From assembly GCA_046296655.1 (NCBI GenBank), contig JBKBLE010000008.1, positions 16,528 to 80,527 on the forward strand: a DNA stretch of 64,000 nucleotides. Direction: 5' to 3'. The position numbers and the translations under genes are program-made. A model generated the notes under the pieces. That model made no database searches. It was given only the letters and a program-made list of their open reading frames with translations, and was not told the DNA's origin. The DNA is from Cloacibacterium sp046296655 (lineage in GTDB: Bacteria > Bacteroidota > Bacteroidia > Flavobacteriales > Weeksellaceae). Positions 1 through 8,430 of the stretch are shown one piece after another. Numbering within the stretch: the stretch's first letter is position 1; every line of letters starts with the position of its first letter.

Positions 1-1
1 C

Positions 2-154
2 ATGATTAATCAGGTGAAAACAGACCCGCACTCTCCAGGAATGTACAGAGCAGTTGGTCCACTAGTAAACACAGAAGCTTGGTATAAAGCATTTGGCGTA
101 AAAGAAGGCGACAAACATTACAAAAAACCAGAAGACAGAATTAAAATCTGGTAA
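2..154 (+). CDS. M13 family metallopeptidase, C-terminal fragment
   Basis: Only the last 50 codons lie in the window; the frame is open at the left edge, so the true start is outside. The peptide contains TDPHSPG, followed by an Arg two residues later, and ends in KIW. This matches the C-terminus of neprilysin-like M13 zinc endopeptidases, where the HSP-x-x-x-R segment lines the substrate site and the chain ends in an aromatic residue. The catalytic HExxH is not in view. In Bacteroidota these are usually exported peptidases; location cannot be shown here. A GC-rich terminator follows. Confidence 0.8.
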   Translation: MINQVKTDPHSPGMYRAVGPLVNTEAWYKAFGVKEGDKHYKKPEDRIKIW

Positions 155-202
155 AAGTATAAAGTAGTGATTGAGAAGCTTCATCCTGCTTTCGCTACTG
201 GC

Positions 203-236
203 TTTTTTCTGCGGCGGCGAAGCCGCCGCAGAAAAA
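203..236. terminator. GC-rich bidirectional terminator hairpin
   Basis: CTGCGGCGGC pairs perfectly with GCCGCCGCAG across a GAA loop, flanked by T and A runs. The stem is far richer in GC than its surroundings. It would end the M13 peptidase transcript. Confidence 0.75.
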
Positions 237-303
237 GAGCTCAAACATACCGCTCAAACCTAACAAAGTGGTTCAACGACTTAAAGGAGTTAATCAGGGC
301 TAT

Positions 304-331
304 AAAACCACCGAAATTTCGGTGGTTTTTT
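304..331 (+). terminator. Intrinsic terminator
   Basis: AAACCACCGAAATTTCGGTGG followed by a T run; a second stop signal about 150 nt after the M13 peptidase. Confidence 0.6.
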
Positions 332-383
332 GTTCCCCTCTTTTAGAGGGGTGGCAAAATTTGACAAAATTTTGACGGGGTGT
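332..383. repeat. GAGGGGTG palindromic repeat, copy 1
   Basis: Outer part GTTCCCCTCTTTTAGAGGGG is itself a hairpin. It is followed by a second palindrome (CAAAATTTGACAAAATTTTG) and closed by GACGGGGTGT. The same outer blocks recur in inverted orientation at 15399-15446 with a different inner palindrome. A half copy lies at 45443-45464. Confidence 0.65.
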
Positions 384-411
384 TACTTCATATTTTTATA
401 AATTTACAAAT

Positions 412-1242
412 ATGAAATTTACTGTAGAAAAAAATATCGTTTTAGAAAATCCTGCAACCAAATCTTTTTTGGTAGATGCTTTTGTTCCAGAAAAAGAAGA
501 GAAATTACCACTCGTGATTTTTGCTCATGGTTACAAAGGTTATAAAGATTGGGGCGCATGGAATTTGATGGCGGAAAAGTTTGCTAAAAACGGATTTTAT
601 TTCGTAAAATTTAATTTCTCGCACAATGGAACTTCATTGGAGCATCCAAGTGATTTTGCAGATTTAGAAAGTTTCGCACAAAATAATTATTCTAAGGAAT
701 TGAGTGATTTAAACTTTGTTATAGAGCATTTTAGCAAAGATAATCAAGTAGATGCAGAACATATTACCTTAATTGGACATTCCAGAGGTGGCGGAATTTC
801 CATCATTGCTGCTTCTGAAAATTCTAAAATCAAAAACCTCATCACATTAGCAAGTGTAGACACGCTGAATAGATTTCCTATTGGCGAAAAATTAGAAGAA
901 TGGAAAAATCAAGGGGTTTATTACAATTACAACAGCCGAACCAAGCAACAAATGCCTCATCATATTCAGTTTTTAGAAGATTATTTAGGAAACGAAGATA
1001 GATTTTCTGTGGAAAAAGCTGTTAAAAATTTTAAAGGAAATTTCTTAATTATTCACGGTTCAGAAGATGAAGCAGTTCCGTATTCTGCTGCCGAAAATTT
1101 ACATTCTTGGGCAGGAAACTCAGAATTAATTCTGGTGGAAAGAGGCAATCATACTTTTGGAGCCAAAGAACCGTGGTTAGATTTTAAATTACCTACTTTG
1201 CTGAATGCTGTAGTGAATGATTGTATTAAATTTTTGAAATAA
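412..1242 (+). CDS. Alpha/beta hydrolase (dienelactone hydrolase-like)
   Basis: A 276-residue cytosolic-type alpha/beta hydrolase with no signal peptide. An HG oxyanion-type motif is at about residues 39-40. The nucleophile elbow GHSRGG places Ser124. HGSEDEAVP places Asp219, and GNHTFG supplies His247, so the catalytic triad is complete. The fold class resembles dienelactone hydrolases and small S9-like esterases; the true substrate (ester, lactone or peptide) cannot be read from the sequence. It is monocistronic: terminator-like palindromes lie on both sides. The ATG start has no competing upstream start. Confidence 0.85.
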   Translation: MKFTVEKNIVLENPATKSFLVDAFVPEKEEKLPLVIFAHGYKGYKDWGAWNLMAEKFAKNGFYFVKFNFSHNGTSLEHPSDFADLESFAQNNYSKELSDLNFVIEHFSKDNQVDAEHITLIGHSRGGGISIIAASENSKIKNLITLASVDTLNRFPIGEKLEEWKNQGVYYNYNSRTKQQMPHHIQFLEDYLGNEDRFSVEKAVKNFKGNFLIIHGSEDEAVPYSAAENLHSWAGNSELILVERGNHTFGAKEPWLDFKLPTLLNAVVNDCIKFLK

Positions 1243-1244
1243 AA

Positions 1245-1277
1245 AACTTCGCCAAAGTTTTAAACTTTGGCGAAGTT
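1245..1277. terminator. Bidirectional terminator between convergent genes
   Basis: AACTTCGCCAAAGTTT pairs with AAACTTTGGCGAAGTT, almost without a loop, 3 nt after the hydrolase stop. Confidence 0.7.
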
Positions 1278-1285
1278 AGAGTCAA

Positions 1286-1537
1286 TTAATTTTTTAAAAT
1301 GGCATTTTTTTCAATGTCTTTAATTATTTTCTTCAAATTCTTTTTAGATAAAGTCTCTGAAGTATAATGAAAACTTGGCCCTTTTGTTTTTTCTTCGCGA
1401 GTTTGTAAAGAACTTGCTTTTTGCAAATAAATCTTTTTCATTTTTTTGATGTCATAAACTTCTATGATTGCAAAAGCTTCATTACTTGCATATCTTGTTT
1501 GTTCAGTAGGCTCTATTAATAAAAGATTATTCCTCAC
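1286..1537 (-). CDS. Small hypothetical protein, possibly a gene remnant
   Basis: An 83-residue frame with a GTG start and a lysine-rich C-terminal half. I recognise no domain. It lies between a bidirectional terminator and a dispersed repeat that begins just upstream of its start at 1577. The amino end may therefore have been lost when the repeat arrived. Absence of an ATG and of a promoter box argues for caution; it could be the C-terminal end of a decayed gene. Confidence 0.3.
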   Translation of the reverse strand: MRNNLLLIEPTEQTRYASNEAFAIIEVYDIKKMKKIYLQKASSLQTREEKTKGPSFHYTSETLSKKNLKKIIKDIEKNAILKN

Positions 1538-1576
1538 TTTTTTAGTATCAGAATGACAAAGGAAAGACTTTATTTT

Positions 1577-1769
1577 AAAAATCGAAGATTTTTTTAAATG
1601 ACCTCAGTTTCGGAGGCGTTAAAAAAAAGAATTCAAAATTCGTTTAAAAATTCCTGTTGTTTGAACTCGTCAGAATGACGAGAGAGTTTCAGGGATTTTA
1701 GAATTTTGAATTTTTTTAGCCGAAGAAAGTGAAGTCTTGATTTTTGATTCTTTTCATCAAGGAAAAGAA
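1577..1769. repeat. Dispersed ~195-bp intergenic repeat, copy 1
   Basis: Begins AAAAATCGAAGATTTTTTTA and ends near CATCAAGGAAAAGAA. A second copy in the same orientation lies at 24093-24287, with blocks such as GACGAGAGAGTTTCAGGGA and GCCGAAGAAAGTGAAGTCTT unchanged. The middle varies in sequence and length. No credible open frame spans both copies. Confidence 0.8.
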
Positions 1770-1771
1770 TA

Positions 1772-2593
1772 TTAAATATTCAAAATCTTCCAAGCTTCTT
1801 CTATTTTGCCTTCTAAAAGCAGTTTTTGCGCTTCTAGATGTAAATTTTCATCTGCTGAAAAATTTCCTTCTAGGAGTTGTTCTACATTCGCTAACATTCC
1901 TAAATCATTTCCTGTGAAAATTTTAGAATTTCTAATTTCTGAAGGCAATTGATCAAAGCCAATTCCTTTCGTAACCAATGGTTTTGGGACTTCGAACAGT
2001 GTTTCTGCACTTGTTCTTCCGTACCAGTTTCCACCTAGTCTAGAAACCAAATCTAGTTTTTTCTGGTCTAGGTTTCCTTCTTCATTTAAAAACTCTTCTC
2101 TAATGTGAATTTTTAAAACTTCGCAGATGACTAAATTTCCAGCGCCACCTTCGTTTCCAAGAGGTTTAACTTCGATGACTTTGCATTCAAAATTCACGGG
2201 TGATTCTGCAATGAGTGGTGGTTTTACCAATTCTGCTGGTTTTTTAGTTAATCCAGATTTAATAAATTCATCTACACCCGTTTCATATTCTGTAGATGAA
2301 AGTGAAACTTGCTGAACCATATCAAAATTCACATTTCCAATCACCACTTCTGGAACTTCTAGCACATTATGAAGCGTGTCTTTTGTAGAATTATCTCGAA
2401 CTCTTCTCGCAGGAGAAAAAATCAGAATCGGTGGATTAGAACTGAATAAATTAAAAAAACTAAACGGCGAAAGATTCACATTTCCGTTTTTGTCTATGGT
2501 AGAAGCCAGTGCAATAGGTCTCGGAGCAACAGCCGTTTGCAAAATCATTTGCACTTGCATTGGTGATAATTCTGATGGATGGATTGTTTTCAT
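1772..2593 (-). CDS. Flavin reductase-like (DIM6/NTAB) domain protein
   Basis: A 273-residue protein whose first ~190 residues look like the FMN-binding split-barrel of flavin reductase-like proteins. The region HPSELSPMQVQMILQ, then TAVAPRPIALAST and NLSPFSFFNLFSSNPP, is typical of this family. The remaining ~70 residues are helical and not recognised. It follows fahA by 12 nt on the same strand, so the two are probably co-transcribed. Relatives sit beside tyrosine-degradation genes in many Bacteroidota, but the role in that pathway is not established. The family usually reduces or binds FMN; the substrate is unknown. Confidence 0.8.
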   Translation of the reverse strand: MKTIHPSELSPMQVQMILQTAVAPRPIALASTIDKNGNVNLSPFSFFNLFSSNPPILIFSPARRVRDNSTKDTLHNVLEVPEVVIGNVNFDMVQQVSLSSTEYETGVDEFIKSGLTKKPAELVKPPLIAESPVNFECKVIEVKPLGNEGGAGNLVICEVLKIHIREEFLNEEGNLDQKKLDLVSRLGGNWYGRTSAETLFEVPKPLVTKGIGFDQLPSEIRNSKIFTGNDLGMLANVEQLLEGNFSADENLHLEAQKLLLEGKIEEAWKILNI

Positions 2594-2605
2594 TTCTATT
2601 AATTT

Positions 2606-3853
2606 CTATTTTGCTGGCAAAACTTTCCCTCTTACTTCTCCGAATCCTACTCTTATTCCGTCTTTTTCAGAGAAACCTCTCATAATGATGGTGTCGTGGT
2701 CTTCTATAAATTTTCTTTCAGTTCCATCTGAAAGTTTTAGCGGGTTTTGTCCGCGCCAAGTCAATTCTAGCATAGAACCAAAACTATTCGGTTCACTTCC
2801 CGAAATAGTTCCTGAAGCATATAAATCGCCAACTTCCACATTACAACCATTGATGGTGTGATGCGCTAATTGTTGCGCCATATTCCAGTACATGTATTTG
2901 TAATTGCTTTGGCAAATCAAGTTTTCTTCGCCGTTTTCTGGTTGTAAATATACTTCTAGGTTGATATCGAAATTTTTATCGCCTTCAAATTTCAGATAAT
3001 CTAAAACTTCAGGTTCTTGTTTTGGTGATGCAGTTCTAAAGGGTTCTAATGCTTCTAAAGTCACCACCCAAGGTGAAATAGACGAACAGAAATTTTTTCC
3101 TAAAAACGGACCAAGCGGAACATATTCCCAACTCTGAATATCTCTTGCGCTCCAATCGTTGAAAATCACCATTCCAAATATTGCATCTTCGGCTTCTTGG
3201 GTAGAGATGCTTTCGCCAATTTCTGTATTTTTATTCAATACAAAAGCCATTTCTAACTCAAAATCTAATTGTTTTGAAGCTCCAAAAATTGGTTTTTCTG
3301 CATCTGCAGGTTTCATTTGACCTTTTGGTCTGTGAAAATTAATTCCCGAAACCACGATAGACGAAGCACGACCGTGATAACCTACTGGTAAATGTTTCCA
3401 GTTCGGGAGCAATGCATTTGCAGGGTCACGAAACATTTTACCCACATTGGTAGCGTGTTCTATGCTGCTGTAAAAATCTGTGTAATTCTGTACGTGAAGT
3501 GGCATCATCATCTGTACTTTATCTAAATCATAGAAACATTCTTCTATGGTTTTTTCGTCATGAGAAAGCGATGAACCTTCTAATAAAAGTTCTTGAATTT
3601 TTAAACGAACAGCATTGGTTACCGGTTTTCCGAGTTCTATAAATTCATTGAGCGTGTAAGCTTCGAAAACGTTTTCATTTAACCCTTCTATTTCGTCAAA
3701 AAATCCGTAATCGTATAAAGTAGCGAGGTCTATCACTAAATCGCCAATTCTGGTACAACAAGCAATGTATTCTCTGTTAAAAACCGCTACACCAAAAGGA
3801 ATATTATGAATAGAAAAATCTGAATTTTGTGGATAATTTATAAAAGATTTCAT
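2606..3853 (-). CDS. fahA: Fumarylacetoacetase
   Basis: A 415-residue enzyme that splits 4-fumarylacetoacetate into fumarate and acetoacetate, the last step of tyrosine breakdown. Length and layout fit the family: an N-terminal SH3-like domain (to ~115), then the catalytic domain. Diagnostic stretches include DFYSSIEHATNVG (catalytic and metal site), LPVGYHGRASSIVVSG and GKNFCSSISPWVVTLEAL. It lies in a minus-strand block with hpd and hmgA, which supports the assignment. An upstream terminator at 3879-3910 separates it from the small secreted protein, so it probably has its own promoter. Confidence 0.95.
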   Translation of the reverse strand: MKSFINYPQNSDFSIHNIPFGVAVFNREYIACCTRIGDLVIDLATLYDYGFFDEIEGLNENVFEAYTLNEFIELGKPVTNAVRLKIQELLLEGSSLSHDEKTIEECFYDLDKVQMMMPLHVQNYTDFYSSIEHATNVGKMFRDPANALLPNWKHLPVGYHGRASSIVVSGINFHRPKGQMKPADAEKPIFGASKQLDFELEMAFVLNKNTEIGESISTQEAEDAIFGMVIFNDWSARDIQSWEYVPLGPFLGKNFCSSISPWVVTLEALEPFRTASPKQEPEVLDYLKFEGDKNFDINLEVYLQPENGEENLICQSNYKYMYWNMAQQLAHHTINGCNVEVGDLYASGTISGSEPNSFGSMLELTWRGQNPLKLSDGTERKFIEDHDTIIMRGFSEKDGIRVGFGEVRGKVLPAK

Positions 3854-3878
3854 GTCTTAAAATTTGTTTTAAAGATAT

Positions 3879-3910
3879 AAAAAAGCCCGAAAACAAAAGA
3901 ATTTCGGGCA
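3879..3910 (-). terminator. Terminator after the small exported protein gene
   Basis: On the minus strand TTGCCCGAAATTC pairs around the loop with TTTTCGGGC and runs into a T tract. Confidence 0.65.
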
Positions 3911-3925
3911 ATATTTCATGATTTT

Positions 3926-4396
3926 TTATTTTACCAGCGTTGTGTCAATCCACTTTTCATTGTTGTTCATATTGATTAAGAAAAGGATACCGTCTCTTTC
4001 TTGAATCATGAAGTTGTACGTAAGCGGAATGCCAATTTTTTGACCTTCTAAAACGTCTGCTCTTACAGAAATGTAATTGTTATTTCTAACGAAATCTCCA
4101 GAATACAATTTGGTTGTTTTGCTCTGAGCAGAAGTATCATTGATGAGCTCTACAATGTTGATGTTTTTATCAGCTAAAAAACTCACAACGTATTTGTATA
4201 CCAAAGTTCCTTTATTCTGAATGAGGGCAAAGGTTTTTCCTTCTAAATTTACATTTAGTACTCTTTTTTCTACTTCTCTTTCGCGTAAAAGGCGGTCTAG
4301 TTTTGCATTAATGTCTTCGTAATCTCTAGTATTCGTTTTTTGAGAAAATGAAAAAGCGAATAAAAAGAGGGTGAAAAATAAAAATATTTTTTTCAT
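3926..4396 (-). CDS. Small exported protein of unknown function
   Basis: A 156-residue protein with a clear signal peptide: two Lys, a Phe/Leu-rich core to about residue 17 and an S-F-S-Q cleavage region. The mature part has a short charged helix (residues ~22-48, rich in Arg and Glu) followed by an apparent beta-rich domain. I do not recognise a family. It lies 21 nt after hpd on the same strand and is followed by a terminator, so it may share the hpd transcript. A link with tyrosine metabolism is only positional. Confidence 0.7.
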   Translation of the reverse strand: MKKIFLFFTLFLFAFSFSQKTNTRDYEDINAKLDRLLREREVEKRVLNVNLEGKTFALIQNKGTLVYKYVVSFLADKNINIVELINDTSAQSKTTKLYSGDFVRNNNYISVRADVLEGQKIGIPLTYNFMIQERDGILFLINMNNNEKWIDTTLVK

Positions 4397-4417
4397 GGTT
4401 AGACATTTAATATTTTT

Positions 4418-5548
4418 TTATAGGTTGCCTCTTCTGGCTTGTTCTCTTTCTAAGGCTTCAAATAATGCTTTGAAATTACCAGCTCCGAAGCTTTGCGCAC
4501 CATGTCTTTCTATAATTTCGTAGAAAAGAGTAGGGCGGTCTTCTACAGGTTTTGTGAAAATTTGTAAAAGATAACCTTCTTCGTCACAGTCGATTAGAAT
4601 TCCTAAATCCTGAAGTTTTTTAATGTCTTCGTCTATTTTTCCCACTCTTTCTGGAACCATTTCGTAGTAGGCTTCTGGTGGTGCCGAAAGGAATTCTACT
4701 CCTCTCGCTTTCAATTCTGTTACCGTTTTTATGATGTCTTTGGTCGCTACTGCAATGTGCTGAACTCCTTCTCCTTCGTAGAAATCTAGATATTCTTCTA
4801 CCTGAGATTTTCTCTTTCCTTCTGCTGGTTCATTAATAGGGAATTTAGCAAATCCGTTTCCGTTGCTCATTACTTTTGACATGAGTGCAGAATATTCGGT
4901 GTTAATTTGCTTATCGTCAAAACTTAAAATATTTACAAATCCCATTACTTCTTCATACCATTTTACTACAGGAATCATTCTGTTCCAACCTACATTTCCT
5001 ACGCAATGGTCTACATAAAGCAATCCACAATCTGTAGGGTTATAATCAGATTCCCATTTTTCGTATCCTGGCATAAATGGTCCGTTGTAATTTTTTCTTT
5101 CGATGAACATGTGAACGGTTTCGCCGTAGGTATAAATTCCAGACATTTTTACTTCCCCGAATTCATCTTTTAGCGTTTTGGGTTCCATGTAAGGTTTTGC
5201 ACCACGATTTGTGGTTTCTTCGAATGCTTTGTAGGCATCATCAACCCAAAGTGCAAGAATTTTTACCCCATCACCATGTTTTTTTTGGTGTTCACAAATT
5301 GGTGAATCCGAAGATAAACCTGAGGTAAGAACCAATCTTATTTTTCCTTGTTGCACTACATAAGAAGCTCTATCTCTTACGCCAGTTTCTGGACCTGCAT
5401 AAGCTACGCTCTGAAAACCGAAAGCAGTTTTGTAATAATGGGCTGCTTGCTTAGCATTTCCTACATAAAATTCTATATAATCTGTTCCATTTATAGGAAG
5501 AAAATTCTCTGCCTGCGCTATTTTTTCGGCAAAAGTAAGTGTGCTCAT
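4418..5548 (-). CDS. hpd: 4-hydroxyphenylpyruvate dioxygenase
   Basis: A 376-residue Fe(II) enzyme converting 4-hydroxyphenylpyruvate to homogentisate. Two VOC (glyoxalase-like) halves are visible. The three iron ligands expected for the family are in place: His181 (LYVDHCVGNV), His264 (GVQHIAVAT) and Glu344 (LFYEIIER). The C-terminal helix FGAGNFKALFEALE that gates the active site is intact. It sits between hmgA and fahA. The product feeds homogentisate 1,2-dioxygenase encoded upstream on the same strand. ATG start; an AT-rich leader of about 100 nt precedes it. Confidence 0.96.
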   Translation of the reverse strand: MSTLTFAEKIAQAENFLPINGTDYIEFYVGNAKQAAHYYKTAFGFQSVAYAGPETGVRDRASYVVQQGKIRLVLTSGLSSDSPICEHQKKHGDGVKILALWVDDAYKAFEETTNRGAKPYMEPKTLKDEFGEVKMSGIYTYGETVHMFIERKNYNGPFMPGYEKWESDYNPTDCGLLYVDHCVGNVGWNRMIPVVKWYEEVMGFVNILSFDDKQINTEYSALMSKVMSNGNGFAKFPINEPAEGKRKSQVEEYLDFYEGEGVQHIAVATKDIIKTVTELKARGVEFLSAPPEAYYEMVPERVGKIDEDIKKLQDLGILIDCDEEGYLLQIFTKPVEDRPTLFYEIIERHGAQSFGAGNFKALFEALEREQARRGNL

Positions 5549-5621
5549 TTTTCTCTTTTTATTTGGAGTTTGTTATGTGCCAAATTACAAATATTGTGTG
5601 ATGTGGACAAAAAAAATCAAC

Positions 5622-5646
5622 AAAACCTATCTTTTTGATAGGTTTT
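5622..5646. terminator. Terminator hairpin after the CoA-transferase family gene
   Basis: AAACCTATC pairs with GATAGGTTT, followed on the minus strand by a T-rich tract. Confidence 0.55.
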
Positions 5647-5652
5647 ATGATG

Positions 5653-6936
5653 TTACAATGCGTGTGATTTAAATCGTTCGAAGCAGAATTTATCGAGCAT
5701 TTCTCTGTCATCAGGATGGGCAATGTCTATGAGTAGTTTTGCGCGCTGTCTCATGTTTTTTCCGTAGAGATAAGCTACTCCATATTCTGTTACCACATAG
5801 TGAATATGACCTCTAGTCGTTACTACACCAGCTCCTTCTTTTAAGTAAGGAACAATTCTAGGAACTCCTTTTTTGGTTCTAGAAGTAAGGGCAATAATAG
5901 GTTTTCCACCTTCAGAAAGTGCAGCTCCACGAATGAAATCCATTTGTCCGCCAATTCCTGAATATTGATAAGTACCAATAGAATCTGCACAAACTTGACC
6001 AGTTAAATCTACTTCTATAGCAGAATTGATGGCTACTAATTTTTTGTTTCTTCTAATGATAGATGGATTGTTTACATGAGTTACATCCATAAACTGAAAA
6101 GAAGGATTGTTGTCGATAAAATCGTATAATTTCTTTGTCCCAAAGCAAAACGCAGTAATGGTTTTGTTGAGATGTATTCCTTTATATTTATTGTTTACTA
6201 CGTCATTCGCAACTAAATCTATGATTCCGTCACTAATCATTTCCGTGTGTACACCTAAATCTTTGTGATTGTGAAGTGAACTTAGAACCGCATCTGGAAT
6301 CGTACCAATTCCCATTTGAAGCGTAGATTTATCTTCTACCATTTCGGCAATATATTTTCCGATGGTTCTTTCGTTATCAGAAACTTTCGCAGCGTAATCT
6401 ATCGTTAATAAATCGGTTTCATGCCACACCATTTTATCAATTCTTTTCACATGAAGCATAGAATCTCCTAGTGTTCTTGGCATTTTAGGATTTACCTGTG
6501 CAATCACATATTTTGCAGAATCTACGGCACTTCTCGCTACATCTACAGAAGTTCCCAGTGAACAATAACCATGCTGATCTGGTGGTGAAACCTGAATAAT
6601 AGCTACATCTAACGGAAGAATATTATTTTTAAATAAAATAGGAATTTCACTCAAAAAAACGGGAACAAAATCTCCTCTGTCACTGTTTACCGCTTCTCTT
6701 ACTGGTGCCGAAACAAAAAGAGAGTTGATGTAAAAACTGTCTCTATATTCTGGTTTTGCGATTTCTACTTCACCTTGAACGGTGATAGAAACCACCTCTA
6801 CATCTCTTAATCTATGGGCTTGTTTTGCTAATTCCGAAATCAAATAATTAGGAGTACAAGCACTCCCGTGAAAAAATATTCTTTGGTTGCTCTGGACAAG
6901 TGATAAGGCTTCTTCTGCCGTGACGTAATTATACAT
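5653..6936 (-). CDS. Acetyl-CoA hydrolase/transferase family protein
   Basis: A 427-residue member of the family that includes acetyl-CoA hydrolase, succinyl-CoA:CoA transferase and 4-hydroxybutyrate CoA-transferase. Both halves are present. The C-terminal half carries SGIGGQMDFIRGA and TEYGVAYLYGKNMRQRA, the segment that normally contains the catalytic Glu and the CoA-binding loop. Located between hmgA and hpd, it could move CoA to acetoacetate released by fumarylacetoacetase, which would connect the tyrosine pathway to acetoacetyl-CoA. That is inference from context; acetate or succinate may equally be the partner. Confidence 0.88.
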   Translation of the reverse strand: MYNYVTAEEALSLVQSNQRIFFHGSACTPNYLISELAKQAHRLRDVEVVSITVQGEVEIAKPEYRDSFYINSLFVSAPVREAVNSDRGDFVPVFLSEIPILFKNNILPLDVAIIQVSPPDQHGYCSLGTSVDVARSAVDSAKYVIAQVNPKMPRTLGDSMLHVKRIDKMVWHETDLLTIDYAAKVSDNERTIGKYIAEMVEDKSTLQMGIGTIPDAVLSSLHNHKDLGVHTEMISDGIIDLVANDVVNNKYKGIHLNKTITAFCFGTKKLYDFIDNNPSFQFMDVTHVNNPSIIRRNKKLVAINSAIEVDLTGQVCADSIGTYQYSGIGGQMDFIRGAALSEGGKPIIALTSRTKKGVPRIVPYLKEGAGVVTTRGHIHYVVTEYGVAYLYGKNMRQRAKLLIDIAHPDDREMLDKFCFERFKSHAL

Positions 6937-7131
6937 AATATAATCGTTTTTATGTTTCTAAACTTTTCAATTTTCTCTGTTTCCCAAAGTTACATTTTTA
7001 TGAAGAATGTACAAGATGAGATTTATCAAATAAAGTTCTGATTTTTTGATAATATTGACCTGTTTTTGTGCTAAATTGCATAAAATTAGGAATTTTTAAC
7101 CCATAAAATTTTTAAATGTTTATTCGGGTTT

Positions 7132-8319
7132 TTACTCTTGACTTCTGTCGTGTAAATAATTTTCTTCGGTGTCTAACCAACTGGTAGCGTAAGATTTATC
7201 TTCCACTTTCATCGCTTCTTCTGTGATTTTCAGTGGTCTGAAAGGATCTATCATTACCGCATATTCTTCGGTGAATTTTTTCCCAATGCTTCTTTCCATC
7301 GCACCAGGATGAGGTCCGTGAACAATTCCGCCTGGATGAAGCGTAAAATCCATTAAGTCAATGTGATTTCGGCTCATAAAATCTCCTTCAGTGTAGAAAA
7401 GAACCTCGTCTGAATCTATATTCGAGTGATTATAAGGTGCAGGAATGGCTTGAGGATGATAATCATACATTCTTGCCACAAAAGAACAAATCACAAAATT
7501 ATGCGCTTCAAAATTCTGATGAATCGGTGGTGGTAAATGCACTCTTCCAGTAATCGGTTCAAAATTTTTGATGTTGAATTTATAAGGATAGAAATAACCG
7601 TCCCAGCCTACCACATCAAAAGGATGTGTAGCGTAAATAAAATCCCAAATCAGGTTTTCTTTTTTTACTTTGATGAGAAATTCTCCTTTTTCGTCTTTGG
7701 GTTCTACAAAAGTGGGAGCGATAATATCTCTTTCGCAAAATGGCGAATGTTCCAGCAGTTGTCCAAACTCATTTCTGTATTTTTTTGGGGTATAAATCGG
7801 GGAGTGTGCTTCTAAAAAGAAGAAGACATTTTCTGTAGTTTCTAACTCTACTTGATAAATCGTTCCTCTTGGAATGACAAGATAATCTCCTTTTTCGAAG
7901 TCTAAATTCCCTACAAAGGTTTTCAGTGTGCCTTTTCCTTCGTGTATGAAAAGCAGTTCATCACATTCTGCATTTTTATAAAAATAATCTGTAGATTTTT
8001 TAGGCTTTGCCAAGCCCATTTTTAAATCGTTGTTTAACAACAAAACTTTTCTACTTTCTAAATAATCATTTTCGGGAGTTACTTGTACCCCTTTAAACAT
8101 TCTTGGCGTGATGTTTCGGTCTACTGCAATTTTTGGAGTAACATCTTTTGGCGTTCCAATAGATTTAATCTGTGTAGGTCTGTGAATATGATACAGTAAC
8201 GAAGAGATTCCGTGAAAACCTTCAGTCCCAAAAAGCTGTTCGTAATAGAAATTCCCTTCCTCGGATTTAAAAATGGTATGCCTTTTTTGCGGAATTTTTC
8301 CTAATGTGGTGTATCTCAT
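7132..8319 (-). CDS. hmgA: Homogentisate 1,2-dioxygenase
   Basis: A 395-residue enzyme that opens the aromatic ring of homogentisate to give maleylacetoacetate. Typical stretches are MRYTTLGKIPQKRHT at the start, and LHPGGIVHGPHPGAMERS plus the FTEEYAVMID segment near the C-terminus. These carry the His/Glu iron ligands of the cupin core. I chose the ATG at 8319. A longer frame could begin at a TTG at 8370, but family members start at MRY. That TTG is also the -33 element of an excellent promoter whose -7 box lies at 8343-8350. Confidence 0.95.
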   Translation of the reverse strand: MRYTTLGKIPQKRHTIFKSEEGNFYYEQLFGTEGFHGISSLLYHIHRPTQIKSIGTPKDVTPKIAVDRNITPRMFKGVQVTPENDYLESRKVLLLNNDLKMGLAKPKKSTDYFYKNAECDELLFIHEGKGTLKTFVGNLDFEKGDYLVIPRGTIYQVELETTENVFFFLEAHSPIYTPKKYRNEFGQLLEHSPFCERDIIAPTFVEPKDEKGEFLIKVKKENLIWDFIYATHPFDVVGWDGYFYPYKFNIKNFEPITGRVHLPPPIHQNFEAHNFVICSFVARMYDYHPQAIPAPYNHSNIDSDEVLFYTEGDFMSRNHIDLMDFTLHPGGIVHGPHPGAMERSIGKKFTEEYAVMIDPFRPLKITEEAMKVEDKSYATSWLDTEENYLHDRSQE

Positions 8320-8342
8320 TTCTACTGGTGTTCTGATTTTCC

Positions 8343-8370
8343 CAAATATAATAAAATTTAGAAATCTCAA
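8343..8370 (-). promoter_or_regulatory. Promoter of hmgA
   Basis: On the minus strand TTG (8368-8370), 17 nt, then TATATTTG (8343-8350), a full match to the Bacteroidota -33/-7 consensus. The distance from the box to the ATG at 8319 is 23 nt. It rules out the longer TTG-initiated frame. Confidence 0.75.
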
Positions 8371-8375
8371 TCCAT

Positions 8376-8402
8376 AAAAAACTCCCGATGGATTTCGGGA
8401 GG
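8376..8402 (-). terminator. Terminator of the CBS-domain gene
   Basis: TCCCGA-AATCCA-TCGGGA followed by six T on the minus strand, immediately before the hmgA promoter. Confidence 0.65.
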
Positions 8403-8430
8403 AGAAATGGTATTAGTTCAGGCGAAAAAT

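Noticed and set aside
62..244. Minus-strand 60-codon frame over the M13 peptidase tail
   Set aside because: It overlaps a clear coding end and a terminator hairpin; no promoter or start signal.
2376..2861. 161-codon plus-strand frame opposite the flavin-reductase-like gene and fahA
   Set aside because: Antisense shadow of two well-supported genes; no domain in the translation.
8320..8370. N-terminal extension of HmgA from a TTG
   Set aside because: The extension coincides with a complete promoter, and family members begin at the internal ATG (MRYTTLG).
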